Shown piece after piece: positions 9,008-16,937 of a stretch of 64,000 nucleotides of DNA. Within the stretch, counting starts at the first letter, position 1. Every line of letters begins with the position of its first letter. Location of the stretch: assembly GCA_002720855.1 (NCBI GenBank), contig PBIN01000002.1:81930-145929 (forward strand), read 5' to 3'. A program made the position numbers and the translations under genes. The notes under the pieces are model-generated. The model saw only the letters and a program-made list of their open reading frames with translations. It was not told the origin of the DNA and made no database searches. Source of the DNA: Rhodospirillaceae bacterium (GTDB lineage: Bacteria; Pseudomonadota; Alphaproteobacteria; MPNO01; UBA2964).

Positions 9008-9100
9008 TTACGAAATAGCGATACCAGCGAGGGCGACGGTAAAAATGCCTGTGGCCAAAACGCTTGCGGTTAGTGCCTTAATCAATCTCTTTATAATCAT
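9008..9100 (-). CDS. 30-residue hydrophobic peptide
   Basis: A frame too short for usual gene calling but with an excellent ribosome binding site: GGAGG (9109-9113) eight bases before the ATG at 9100. The product begins MIIKRLIKALTASVLATGIF and ends TVALAGIAIS, giving a positively charged N-terminus and one membrane-spanning helix. It could be a small membrane protein or a bare signal-peptide-like sequence. It lies about 170 bp downstream of the ABC permease gene on the same strand. The remainder of the 345-bp stretch 8924-9268 shows no further gene and no clear terminator. Confidence 0.5.
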   Translation of the reverse strand: MIIKRLIKALTASVLATGIFTVALAGIAIS

Positions 9101-9268
9101 AACTGACGCCTCCAAATAGATTTTCCCTACAGGAAGCAAGTTTTGTGCCAGTTTCGAAAAATTATTAAGTAACAATAATTTAGGGAAATCCCTTTGTGGA
9201 GGGCGAACCGAAATGTTTCGAATATAGACAGTATGTCACTTTGGTGAGACAGCTGTGAAAAGGTGGAT

Positions 9269-10045
9269 CTATAAAGTCGACGTTCCATGCCAGCGTTGCA
9301 AAGCCCATTTGGATAAGATGTTCAGAAATGCGTAAATCAATATTCCTACGAGCGACAACAACAGGAGAGCCGCGAAAAGTTTGGGAATTTGTAGCCGATA
9401 TCCGGCTTCAAGAATTCTGAAAGCAAGGCCGGTAGCGGCGCCGCCGGTTCCGGCGACGAACTCAGCCACGACTGCGCCAATCAATGCCAATCCACCCGAT
9501 ATACGAAGGCCGGCAAAAAAATATGGCAGGGCAGTTGGCGCTTCCAACCATGCCTGCGTCTGCCAACGGCTGGCGCCATAAAGCCGGAATAGGTCTTTGA
9601 GGTACGGATCGGCGCTTTTAAGACCCGTCATGGTATTCGACAAGATCGGGAAAAACGCAACGATCCAGGCGCAGAGAACAAGCGACGCAAACGGGCTATC
9701 GACCCAAATTATGATTAGCGGTGCGATAGCAACGATGGGCGTTACTTGCGCTATGATCGCATAGGGCATCAAACTTCGCTCCAGCCATCGCGCTCTCGAC
9801 ATCACAAACGCTAGAGCGGCTCCTCCCAACGCAGCGGCAAGCAGGGCGACAAGCGTGATTTCGAGGGTAATCCAGAGCGACCCAAACAAAAGTGCCGCGT
9901 TACTCCAGAGCGCCTGCATAACCATTAAAGGACCTGGCAGCACATAATGAGGGACTTCAAATAGTCGTACGGCGGCTTCCCAGCCCAAAAGGATGGCAAT
10001 GCCAATAAGTAAAGGCGGGAGCGGGTCCTTGAAACGTTGCGTCAT
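9269..10045 (-). CDS. ABC transporter permease (SsuC/TauC/ThiX type)
   Basis: The 258-residue protein has about six membrane segments. It carries the binding-protein-dependent permease signature around residues 155-185 (SADPYLKDLFRLYGASRWQT), the EAA loop that docks to the ATPase. It forms the inner-membrane channel of the importer encoded with the next two genes. Its start overlaps the ATPase gene's stop by 4 bp, so the genes are translationally coupled. Confidence 0.92.
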   Translation of the reverse strand: MTQRFKDPLPPLLIGIAILLGWEAAVRLFEVPHYVLPGPLMVMQALWSNAALLFGSLWITLEITLVALLAAALGGAALAFVMSRARWLERSLMPYAIIAQVTPIVAIAPLIIIWVDSPFASLVLCAWIVAFFPILSNTMTGLKSADPYLKDLFRLYGASRWQTQAWLEAPTALPYFFAGLRISGGLALIGAVVAEFVAGTGGAATGLAFRILEAGYRLQIPKLFAALLLLSLVGILIYAFLNILSKWALQRWHGTSTL

Positions 10046-10803
10046 GCGGCTTCAGTTTCGGCAAGGAGGGCTGATATAGAACCACAGGTCTGGGCGAACT
10101 CACCGCTGCTCCGGATCGTGCTATTTCGCGAACCAAGATCGATGTCTCTGACCGCGAAGATGCGGCCAGGTCTTGGCGACATGACAGCAATCTGGTCGGA
10201 AAGATAGACAGCCTCGTAAACGCTGTGGGTTACGAAAACGATCGTACAGTTGATCGCCTCCTGAATGCGCAGCAGATCATCGTTGAGTCGAAACCGCGTA
10301 ATCTCATCTAACGCTGCGAAAGGTTCATCCATCAAAAGGATTGACGGTGACGTCGCTAGCGCACGTGCTATCGATACTCGCATGCGCATGCCCCCGGAGA
10401 GTTGATCGGGCCTGTGCCCTTCGAACCCTTCAAGACCGACGAGGGAGATTACGCCCCTGATTTTCTCGTTCACCTCAGGGGATGGTGTCCCGGCGATCCG
10501 GAATGGCAGATGGATATTGTCCCAAACGTTGGCCCAGGGCAGAAGCGTTGCGTCCTGAAATACAAAACCAAGATCACCTGGCTTCGGTACTGCTGTGTTC
10601 CAGTCAAGCGTTCCCGTATCGGCAGAATCCAGACCGGAGAGAATGCGAAGCAAGGTACTCTTCCCACATCCCGAAGGACCTAACAGCGTTGTGATGGAGG
10701 CATCCCTGATAGTCAGTGACACATTTTCGAGCGCAGCCGTTCCGTCGGGGAAAGTACGGCTGATTCCAGTTATCCGGACAAGATTTCCGGCGGAAAGGGT
10801 CAT
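10042..10803 (-). CDS. ABC transporter ATP-binding protein (SsuB/TauB/ThiZ type)
   Basis: The 253-residue ATPase has Walker A GPSGCGKST, Q-loop FVFQDATLLPW, signature LSGGMRMRVSIARAL, Walker B ILLMDEPFAALDE and the switch His in VTHSVYEAV. These are all the residues needed to drive import. VTHSVYEAVYLSDQIAVMSPRPGRI is typical of the nitrate/sulfonate/thiamine-precursor subfamily. It is the middle gene of a three-gene operon with 4-bp overlaps on both sides. Confidence 0.95.
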   Translation of the reverse strand: MTLSAGNLVRITGISRTFPDGTAALENVSLTIRDASITTLLGPSGCGKSTLLRILSGLDSADTGTLDWNTAVPKPGDLGFVFQDATLLPWANVWDNIHLPFRIAGTPSPEVNEKIRGVISLVGLEGFEGHRPDQLSGGMRMRVSIARALATSPSILLMDEPFAALDEITRFRLNDDLLRIQEAINCTIVFVTHSVYEAVYLSDQIAVMSPRPGRIFAVRDIDLGSRNSTIRSSGEFAQTCGSISALLAETEAA

Positions 10804-11774
10804 TTTGAAGGGGCGGGAGGGGCCGGTAGGAACTCGGTTGTGTATGCTTTACGCCAGCCCATCTTGGCGGGGTAAACGCCATTTTCGCTCATTTCACTGT
10901 AAAACCCTTTCCAGCGCTTCTCGCTCATGGCACCGATGCCTCGGGTCTTTGCATCGCCCGAAGAAACAATCCCATGCTCGATCAACTTGGCGCGGCCGTA
11001 GGCAAGCAGGTCGCCCGTCATTTCGGGATTCTGCAGTTTGATCAGGTTATTTCCCGGCGTGGGATCCTTTGTCAGATAGTCGTGCCAGCCTTCAATGGAG
11101 GCTTTGACGAAAGCTCGTACCACTTTCGGTTTCTTCTTGGTCAATTCGCGAGAGGTTTGGAGGAGGGCACCATATCCCTGATACCCCGCGTCGGCCAAAA
11201 GCATCACAACCGGTTTGATACCCTGCTTTTCGATCAGGAATGGCTCGCTGCCAAGATAGCCTTGCTGGATTACCGACCGGCTAACCAGGAAAGGCGAAAT
11301 GGAAAATGTATAGGGCCTGATTTGTTTATCGTTATAGCCGAATTTCTTCTTGAGAAATAACCACCAGCCGACACGCGTATCTGAGCCGATATAGATAGGT
11401 TTCCCTTTAAGCGCCGAGAAACTGTCATTGCCCCTACCGGGATGTGCGATCAGAACGGATGGGTCTTTTTGAAAAATGGCAGCGACAGCAACCATCGGAA
11501 TTTTTTCTCGGGCGTAATTCAGAACGATAAACGAGTTGGAAGACAGGCTGAAATCGACTTTGCCGGCGGCCAGAAGCTGCGCATGGTTTATTTGCGGCCC
11601 GCCTTGGCGAATTTTTACGTCCAGTCCAGCTCTCGCATAGAACCCCTTTGCAAGGGCCTGATAGAAGCCACCATGCTCCGCCTGCGCACGCCAGTCGGTG
11701 CCAAACACAATGGTATCTGCGCGTGCACTGGGAACTAGCGCCATCAATGCCACAATGAAAATCAGGATACGCAT
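10800..11774 (-). CDS. ABC substrate-binding protein, NMT1/THI5-like
   Basis: The 324-residue periplasmic protein has a signal peptide (MRILIFIVALMALVPSARA). The mature N-terminus (FGTDWRAQAEHGGFYQALAK, then KGFYARAGLDVKI) is the NMT1/THI5 fold start seen in ThiY, SsuA and TauA. AAGKVDFSLSSNSFIVLNYA is the ligand-cleft loop. Ligands in this group include hydroxymethylpyrimidine, sulfonates and riboflavin-like compounds. I found no TPP or FMN riboswitch upstream, so the ligand stays open. First gene of the operon, divergent from the aldo/keto reductase at 11854. Confidence 0.88.
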   Translation of the reverse strand: MRILIFIVALMALVPSARADTIVFGTDWRAQAEHGGFYQALAKGFYARAGLDVKIRQGGPQINHAQLLAAGKVDFSLSSNSFIVLNYAREKIPMVAVAAIFQKDPSVLIAHPGRGNDSFSALKGKPIYIGSDTRVGWWLFLKKKFGYNDKQIRPYTFSISPFLVSRSVIQQGYLGSEPFLIEKQGIKPVVMLLADAGYQGYGALLQTSRELTKKKPKVVRAFVKASIEGWHDYLTKDPTPGNNLIKLQNPEMTGDLLAYGRAKLIEHGIVSSGDAKTRGIGAMSEKRWKGFYSEMSENGVYPAKMGWRKAYTTEFLPAPPAPSK

Positions 11775-11853
11775 TTGTTTGCCCGCCTCCGCAGGGTTCC
11801 GTGTTTCCCGCTACATGGTAGCATAGCGTTAAAGTGTTAACAGGAAAGAAGTT

Positions 11854-12783
11854 ATGGAATCACGCAGAATTGGAGGCGAAAGCGGCTTCGATATCACACT
11901 CGTGGGGCTCGGCTGTAATGCGTTTGGACGACGCATTGATCAGGACGCTACAACCCGGGTCATAGATGGCGCGCTGGACGCCGGAATTACCTTTTTCGAT
12001 ACTGCGGAAGGCTACGGCGATGGGCGTTCTGAACAATATATTGGCAATGCGCTGAAAGGCCGCCGAGATCAGGTCATCCTGGCAACCAAAGTTGGCTACA
12101 ACATGCTGCACGTGGAAGGAAAGGGTAGAGGGTCACCCGAAAACATTCGCGTTGCCATCGATTTGAGCCTCGAAAAACTCCAAACAGATTGTGTCGATCT
12201 CTATCAAATTCATCGTCCGGACCCATCGACGCCGATTGCAGAAACACTGGGTGCATTCAATGATCTGCGAACGCAAGGAAAGATAAGGCTCTTTGGCTGT
12301 TCCAACTATTCAGGCGAACAGATGTCTGAAGCCGTCAATTTGGCGAGCGAAGCGGGTTACCAGGGTTTCGTAACGGCACAGAACAAGTGGAATGTTCTGC
12401 AGCGAGATATCGAAGCAGACCTCACGCCAGTTTGTGGCAAAAACGGTATTGGTATTCTTCCGTACTACCCGCTGGAAATGGGATTGCTCACGGGCAAGTA
12501 TCGTCGCGGTGAGGGCGCGCCGCCCGGCACGCGTTTGGATGGCGATGCTCGGTTAGGCGATGCCAATTTTGATCACATCGAAGCGCTCGAGCAATTCGCG
12601 AAATCACGAGGCTACGACCTGATAACGCTTGCCGTATCGTGGCTTGCTTCGCAAAAGGTCACGGCCAGCGTTATCGCGGGAGCAACCCGTTACGAACAAT
12701 TGGTCCAGAACGCCGAAGCGGCATCATGGAAGATGACGGAAGAAGACCTTGCTGAAATTGATCGCATAGTCGGGAAAGGCTAG
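11854..12783 (+). CDS. Aldo/keto reductase
   Basis: The 309-residue TIM-barrel oxidoreductase has the AKR tetrad: Asp and Tyr in FFDTAEGYGDGRSE, Lys in VILATKVGYN, and His in LYQIHRPDPSTP. Late NADPH-binding segments (VIAGATRYEQLVQNAEA) are present. The family reduces aldehydes or ketones in the cytosol with NADPH. It resembles YhdN/YajO-type general stress reductases, with unknown substrate. It ends back to back with the metalloprotease gene on the opposite strand (no spacer). Confidence 0.92.
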   Translation: MESRRIGGESGFDITLVGLGCNAFGRRIDQDATTRVIDGALDAGITFFDTAEGYGDGRSEQYIGNALKGRRDQVILATKVGYNMLHVEGKGRGSPENIRVAIDLSLEKLQTDCVDLYQIHRPDPSTPIAETLGAFNDLRTQGKIRLFGCSNYSGEQMSEAVNLASEAGYQGFVTAQNKWNVLQRDIEADLTPVCGKNGIGILPYYPLEMGLLTGKYRRGEGAPPGTRLDGDARLGDANFDHIEALEQFAKSRGYDLITLAVSWLASQKVTASVIAGATRYEQLVQNAEAASWKMTEEDLAEIDRIVGKG

Positions 12784-13875
12784 TTAGATCTTCTTGCGCC
12801 TTCGAATATAGCCCAACGCGGCCAACCCTATGGTGAAAAGGATACCGTTATCCGGCGCATCGATGTCGGCATTCGATTCCTGATTGAAGAACCAGTTGCT
12901 GCCGGAATTGAAGTAAATCGACGTGTCCGTTATCGCGACGTGATCCGTGCCAATAAACACGCCACTCGAAAATGATGCTGCGAAACTGACCTGGCTATTG
13001 TCAAAATCAACGACGATATCAGCACCGGCATCCAGACCGAGAAATTTTAGAACCAGATTGTAGTCGTCGGCAGTGCCCTGAATTTCATCAATGCCGGAAT
13101 TGGCGTATAGAATACCCGCGACATCTTCAGCGGTTAACTCTCGCTGTGTTTCGCCAAAAAACGTTCCCTGCTGCATAACCGCTTCGGTATTCGCGAAACC
13201 AAGTGCGGCCGCGACCGCTCGATCTCCGTTGGCGGAATAATTGTCGCCTACAGGTAAATCCGCAATATCGCGGCTATACGTTGTTGAGTCGACAATGCCG
13301 AGCCCGCCACCCGGAATATTCACCGGGTTATTGTCGGACTTGCGGAAGTAGTTGAGATTGACGTCATCGCCGCGGATGTCGTCGGCCGAGCCGATTATAC
13401 CGTCTGCGCCGGCATTAACCTCAAAGACATCGTTCGCGCCGTCGGTTGCCTTTGTATAGTTTTGGGCGCTACCCGAAAGGCCGGATTCACTAGCGGCGTT
13501 CGGGTGGGCGATCCCAAGCGAATGACCGACTTCGTGCAACAATGTGGATTCAAAATCCACCTGGCTGCCGCTGATACCCGATGGGTTGAGGTTGCCGGTG
13601 GTCGGCGCGAGCCCATTCCACGTATTGACGACATTTTGTGTCGGGATAACCATCTGAGCGGCGAAAGCGCTCGTCGGATCGATACCGACGGTGACGGTTA
13701 CGGTGCCACCAGTACCGTTATAACCGAGAGCATGTGTGACGACGTCAACACCGTTCGTTTCACCTGCAAATATATAGGCAAAAGAGTGGGCATCGCGCGA
13801 AATTCCCGCTGTAAGAGAAAGACCAAGCAGAGTGGTAGCGGCGAAAAGAAACGAAGTATACGGGTGTCGTTTCAT
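12784..13875 (-). CDS. Secreted metzincin-type metalloprotease with PEP-CTERM-like tail
   Basis: The 363-residue protein has an N-terminal signal region (TSFLFAATTLLGLSLTAGIS). A full zinc motif HExxHxxGxxH lies at His114-Glu115-His118-Gly121-His124 (LLHEVGHSLGIAHPN). This matches the NF038122-type metalloproteases that co-occur with PEP-CTERM systems (family name from memory). The tail DAPDNGILFTIGLAALGYIRRRKK has the hydrophobic helix and basic end of a sorting signal, but the Pro-Glu-Pro core is replaced by Ala-Pro-Asp-Asn-Gly. No sigma-54-type promoter is seen upstream, unlike its neighbours. It could mature or degrade surface proteins (inference). Confidence 0.82.
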   Translation of the reverse strand: MKRHPYTSFLFAATTLLGLSLTAGISRDAHSFAYIFAGETNGVDVVTHALGYNGTGGTVTVTVGIDPTSAFAAQMVIPTQNVVNTWNGLAPTTGNLNPSGISGSQVDFESTLLHEVGHSLGIAHPNAASESGLSGSAQNYTKATDGANDVFEVNAGADGIIGSADDIRGDDVNLNYFRKSDNNPVNIPGGGLGIVDSTTYSRDIADLPVGDNYSANGDRAVAAALGFANTEAVMQQGTFFGETQRELTAEDVAGILYANSGIDEIQGTADDYNLVLKFLGLDAGADIVVDFDNSQVSFAASFSSGVFIGTDHVAITDTSIYFNSGSNWFFNQESNADIDAPDNGILFTIGLAALGYIRRRKKI

Positions 13876-13939
13876 GCCTCAACGCGCAGTCCGATGAAGA
13901 TAGAAATACTATACATCGCGACGGCCACAATAAGGAGTC

Positions 13940-13962
13940 AAAAAAGGCGGCTAAAAGCCGCC
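13940..13962 (-). terminator. Rho-independent terminator of the three-gene PEP-CTERM operon
   Basis: Read on the minus strand, GGCGGCT (13962-13956), a 3-base loop and AGCCGCC (13952-13946) form a perfect 7-bp GC-rich stem followed at once by six T residues (13945-13940). It lies 25 bp after the stop of the last PEP-CTERM gene and upstream of the metalloprotease gene, so it separates the two transcription units. Confidence 0.85.
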
Positions 13963-13986
13963 AAATCCACCGTTGTTGAGTGACTG

Positions 13987-14658
13987 TTAAGCCCTTTTGT
14001 GCCGGCGCGCATAGCCGAGGCCAACAAGGCCGAGACCAAAGATCAATAATGTACCGGGTTCGGATACTGCCGCTTCCGAGGTCACGAATTTTGCATCGTC
14101 CAACCCGAAGAATTCATCGACGGTGGCTGAGTTAAAGACGATATAAGAAGCGACTTCACCGGCGGTAAGCTCGAATCCATGGAAGCCTGTGCCGGCCGTG
14201 TATGAATTAAAGATTCCCAAAGCATTGTCGCCAGCGTCAAAAACCGTAAAGGAACTGGCACGGCTTGGTTCCAAATTCGCGATATCCCCACCCCAGGCTG
14301 AAACGCCGGTGACAAAATCGATCCGCGACTGATCACCGGCAACGCTGCTGGTTGCAAGTCTTACATGAGTGGTTGTGAAACCAAAATGGGGGTCCGTGGT
14401 GGCAATTTCATTGAATGTCGGGTTAGAGGGCGTGAAACCGCTGAAAGTCATATTGCCGACATTTACCGGCGAGGTATGAAATGGCGTGTCTACGGTGATG
14501 CTGTTGAAATTCTCAGTAGTCGACGCACCAACGGCTGTGTCCCAGGCGCTCTCACTGGTGTAGGTGATAAATGCCGCGTTTGCCGTCTGCGTGAAAAGAA
14601 ACGACGCTACTATAATCGCTGTAAGGCGTTTCATGCTGAACATTGGGTTTCCAGTCAT
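13987..14658 (-). CDS. PEP-CTERM protein (third of a tandem set)
   Basis: The 223-residue product has a signal peptide (MKRLTAIIVASFLFTQTANA, starting at the second or third Met) and a canonical tail (VSEPGTLLIFGLGLVGLGYA followed by RRHKRA). The body begins AFITYTSESAWDTAVGASTT and is a beta-rich domain typical of anchored surface proteins. PEP-CTERM proteins are exported, sorted by exosortase and often linked to exopolysaccharide or flocs. The start codon overlaps the stop of the preceding gene (ATGA), so translation is coupled. Confidence 0.88.
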   Translation of the reverse strand: MTGNPMFSMKRLTAIIVASFLFTQTANAAFITYTSESAWDTAVGASTTENFNSITVDTPFHTSPVNVGNMTFSGFTPSNPTFNEIATTDPHFGFTTTHVRLATSSVAGDQSRIDFVTGVSAWGGDIANLEPSRASSFTVFDAGDNALGIFNSYTAGTGFHGFELTAGEVASYIVFNSATVDEFFGLDDAKFVTSEAAVSEPGTLLIFGLGLVGLGYARRHKRA

Positions 14659-15296
14659 TGATTTTGCGCTGCCTTACGCCGCCGTGCATAGCCGAGACCG
14701 ACGAGATCGAGACCAAAGATCAAGAGTGAGCCAGGTTCGGATACAGCCTCTGCCGCATAGAACTGGAAGAACTCATCTGTATTGCCCACGCCGTCATCTT
14801 CGCGAATTTCGACGCGGTCGAAACCAACCGTACTTATGAAGCCGATGAATTCAGCGGTGCCGAAGGATGAGGTCGCGAAACTGGTGCTGCCAACATTACT
14901 GGCCCCATCGAAAAACGTCAGGTTAAACGTGCTGGCGATTGATGCGTCAACATAGTCCATGGCGAAAGCAGTTTGGGTGCTTGAGAAAATCAGATTGAAA
15001 TTTTCATCGCCATTCAGGACATATTCATCGCCGCTCAGCGCGCCGGTGAAATTGGAATAGCCCGCCGTTCCCGTTGCCGGGTTGCCAATGCCTTCCGCGT
15101 TATCCAATGTTAGATTACCGCTGACGCTAACGAGATTGCTGTTGGAAAACCCCGCTGTTGCAAAGCTTTCCGAAGTTAAATTGAAGTCAGCAATATCGGT
15201 CGATGTGATGACCGCCGCAGACGCGTTTGATACACCTAAGATGAGTGCTGCGGTAAGAACTGTTTTTACAATAAATTTCATAGCCGTTTCGTTCAT
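14655..15296 (-). CDS. PEP-CTERM protein (second of a tandem set, paralogue of the first)
   Basis: The 213-residue protein has a signal peptide ending VSNASA and the tail VSEPGSLLIFGLDLVGLGYA plus RRRKAAQ. Its body is clearly paralogous to the upstream gene: both share LTFFDG.SNVGSTSF, AEFIGFISTV and FDRVEIRED before the tail. The tandem copies point to local duplication. The ATG overlaps the preceding stop by ATGA; an internal Met6 gives a tighter signal peptide, so the exact start is uncertain. Confidence 0.88.
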   Translation of the reverse strand: MNETAMKFIVKTVLTAALILGVSNASAAVITSTDIADFNLTSESFATAGFSNSNLVSVSGNLTLDNAEGIGNPATGTAGYSNFTGALSGDEYVLNGDENFNLIFSSTQTAFAMDYVDASIASTFNLTFFDGASNVGSTSFATSSFGTAEFIGFISTVGFDRVEIREDDGVGNTDEFFQFYAAEAVSEPGSLLIFGLDLVGLGYARRRKAAQNQ

Positions 15297-15913
15297 TTTA
15301 TGGCTTTACGACGGCGCATGTACCCGAGACCGACTATGCCGATGCTAAATACTGCCAGTGCCCCCGGTTCGGACACGGCTTCAGCTGAGTAGAACTGGAA
15401 GGCCTCGTTGGTGAAGCCGCCGATATCCTCGCGGATTTCAACCCGGTCAAAAGCGACAGTGCTGATAAAGCCGATGAATTCAGCAGCGCCAATTGATGCT
15501 GTCACGAAGCTTGTGCTTCCAACATTTGTCAGGCCATCGAAAAAGGTAAGCGAAAAGGTGCTGATGTCTCCCTCGTCTAGATAATTTATGGCAAATGCGT
15601 TTTGCAGAGATGAGAATGACAGGTCGAAATTTTCATCGCCGCTTACGATATATTCAAGACCGGACAAGGCGGCAAAATTCTCTGTAAATTTGGCGGAGCC
15701 GGTGGTTGGCAGAAAGTCGGCATTGTCCACGGTTATATTGCCGCTAACGCTGACAATTGGATCGTTGGTAAAGGGCGCGCCAGTGCCACCTGGGAAAGTC
15801 TCAAGCGTCAGATTGAAATCGGCGGTGTTGGTAGAAGAAATCACCACAGCAGACGCGTTTGATACACCTAAAACGAGCAAAGCTGTCGCGAGTGTTTTAA
15901 AAAATTTTGTCAT
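15293..15913 (-). CDS. PEP-CTERM protein (first of a tandem set)
   Basis: The 206-residue product starts with MTKFFKTLATALLVLGVSNA (signal peptide) and ends VSEPGALAVFSIGIVGLGYM plus RRRKAIK, a full PEP-CTERM signal. The mature part contains SGLEYIVSGDENFDLSFSS and GFISTVAFDRVEIREDIGG, shared with the next gene. As the operon's first gene it is directly downstream of a sigma-54-type promoter (15958-15973). Confidence 0.88.
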   Translation of the reverse strand: MTKFFKTLATALLVLGVSNASAVVISSTNTADFNLTLETFPGGTGAPFTNDPIVSVSGNITVDNADFLPTTGSAKFTENFAALSGLEYIVSGDENFDLSFSSLQNAFAINYLDEGDISTFSLTFFDGLTNVGSTSFVTASIGAAEFIGFISTVAFDRVEIREDIGGFTNEAFQFYSAEAVSEPGALAVFSIGIVGLGYMRRRKAIK

Positions 15914-15957
15914 CCCAGTCCCGAAGTCGGTGTTATAATGTTTTCTTGCTTTGTTTT

Positions 15958-15973
15958 ATGCAAGAATCATACC
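15958..15973 (-). promoter_or_regulatory. Sigma-54-type -24/-12 promoter of the PEP-CTERM operon
   Basis: On the minus strand the sequence is CGGTATGATTCTTGCA. It has the invariant GG, a 10-base spacer, then GC preceded by TT and followed by A, fitting the consensus TGGCACG-N4-TTGCW at 8 of 11 fixed or degenerate positions, including all four invariant bases. It lies about 45 bp before the first ATG. The same element type heads three other PEP-CTERM units here (20471, 26727, 52531). The rest of the 334-bp gap 15914-16247 shows no gene. Confidence 0.72.
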
Positions 15974-16247
15974 GTTTTCAGGAAATTTAATTAAACCACA
16001 ACCTTAACAATGAAGTTATGACGGGAATTTGAAATAGTGTAAGAATTACCGACGGTTACGGCGTATTTATTGCCGAATCCGATGGCTCCGTCGTTAACGC
16101 CGAAATTCAATCTGAAGTAGAATTGTTTTTATCAGTTTTGTTGGTGTGAACGGGTCGAATTAGCGCGGCTTTTCCATTTCTATCATGAAATTTAAAAAGC
16201 GGGCGAAACTATATCTGTTTCGTTAAACCGCCTGGCGAATTTATTAA

Positions 16248-16925
16248 TCAGCCGCGCCGCGCTTTAACAGGGCCCGATTTGAGCCCGAGCCAAGCAAGAC
16301 AACTGTCTGTCAGATCCTCGATCAACGCTTCGCCGGTTTCCTGTCCGGTAATGTCTTTCACCTTGTGATGCAGGACATCGTTGGCCCAAAGGCTGTGCAT
16401 GAGTTGCAATGTAAAATCGACCGCACGGGTTGGGTTATCTGAAACGATCTCTGCCTTACGGGCGAGCATCACCGGGCGCAGCCGGTCGCGGACCAATCCC
16501 CATGTTTGTGCGTAACGTTCATGGAATTCCGGATCGACGCCGCTGCGTTGGATGAATACGCGGGTCAACTCACGCCGCTGCCCGGCAAACAAAAACAACG
16601 CGCGTACGCTTTGGCGGACAACGGTTTCCAGTGTTGCGTTTTCGGCCCGTACGAGATCGCCGAGAAAATCAATGCGCTGGGTCAGCAGTGCGCATTGCTG
16701 GTCGTGAATATGGAGGAACAGGCTCTCTTTATCTTTGAATCGGGCATAGAAAGACCCGACGGAGCAGCGTGCCCGGCTGACGATGTCATTGACCGTAGTG
16801 CCGTCATAACCGCGTTCGGCGAACAGGGCTTCGGCGGCATTAATGATGCGCGTCAGGGTTTCGCGGCTGCGGCTTTGCTGCGGGGTGCGGCCGTGATCCC
16901 GGTCAAGGTCGATCGTGTCAGGCAT
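16248..16925 (-). CDS. TetR/AcrR family transcriptional regulator
   Basis: The 225-residue protein has an N-terminal DNA-binding helix-turn-helix (residues about 20-65): LTRIINAAEALFAERGYDGT, then TVNDIVSRARCSVGSFYARF, then KDKESLF, the classic TetR layout. The C-terminal helical part would bind a ligand. It is the last gene of a minus-strand set with the LLM oxidoreductase and alpha/beta hydrolase, so it probably represses that operon and perhaps the divergent bicupin gene (inference). A 14-bp palindrome at 18949-18962 is a candidate operator. Confidence 0.9.
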   Translation of the reverse strand: MPDTIDLDRDHGRTPQQSRSRETLTRIINAAEALFAERGYDGTTVNDIVSRARCSVGSFYARFKDKESLFLHIHDQQCALLTQRIDFLGDLVRAENATLETVVRQSVRALFLFAGQRRELTRVFIQRSGVDPEFHERYAQTWGLVRDRLRPVMLARKAEIVSDNPTRAVDFTLQLMHSLWANDVLHHKVKDITGQETGEALIEDLTDSCLAWLGLKSGPVKARRG

Positions 16926-16937
16926 GCTTGTTTTGAG

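Noticed and set aside
11775-11853. TPP riboswitch upstream of the THI5-like binding protein gene
   Set aside because: No CUGAGA/thi-box-like segments were found in the 79-bp gap.
13462-13983. Plus-strand 173-codon frame opposite the metalloprotease
   Set aside because: The minus strand encodes a complete HExxHxxGxxH protease and signal peptide, and a terminator runs through the frame.
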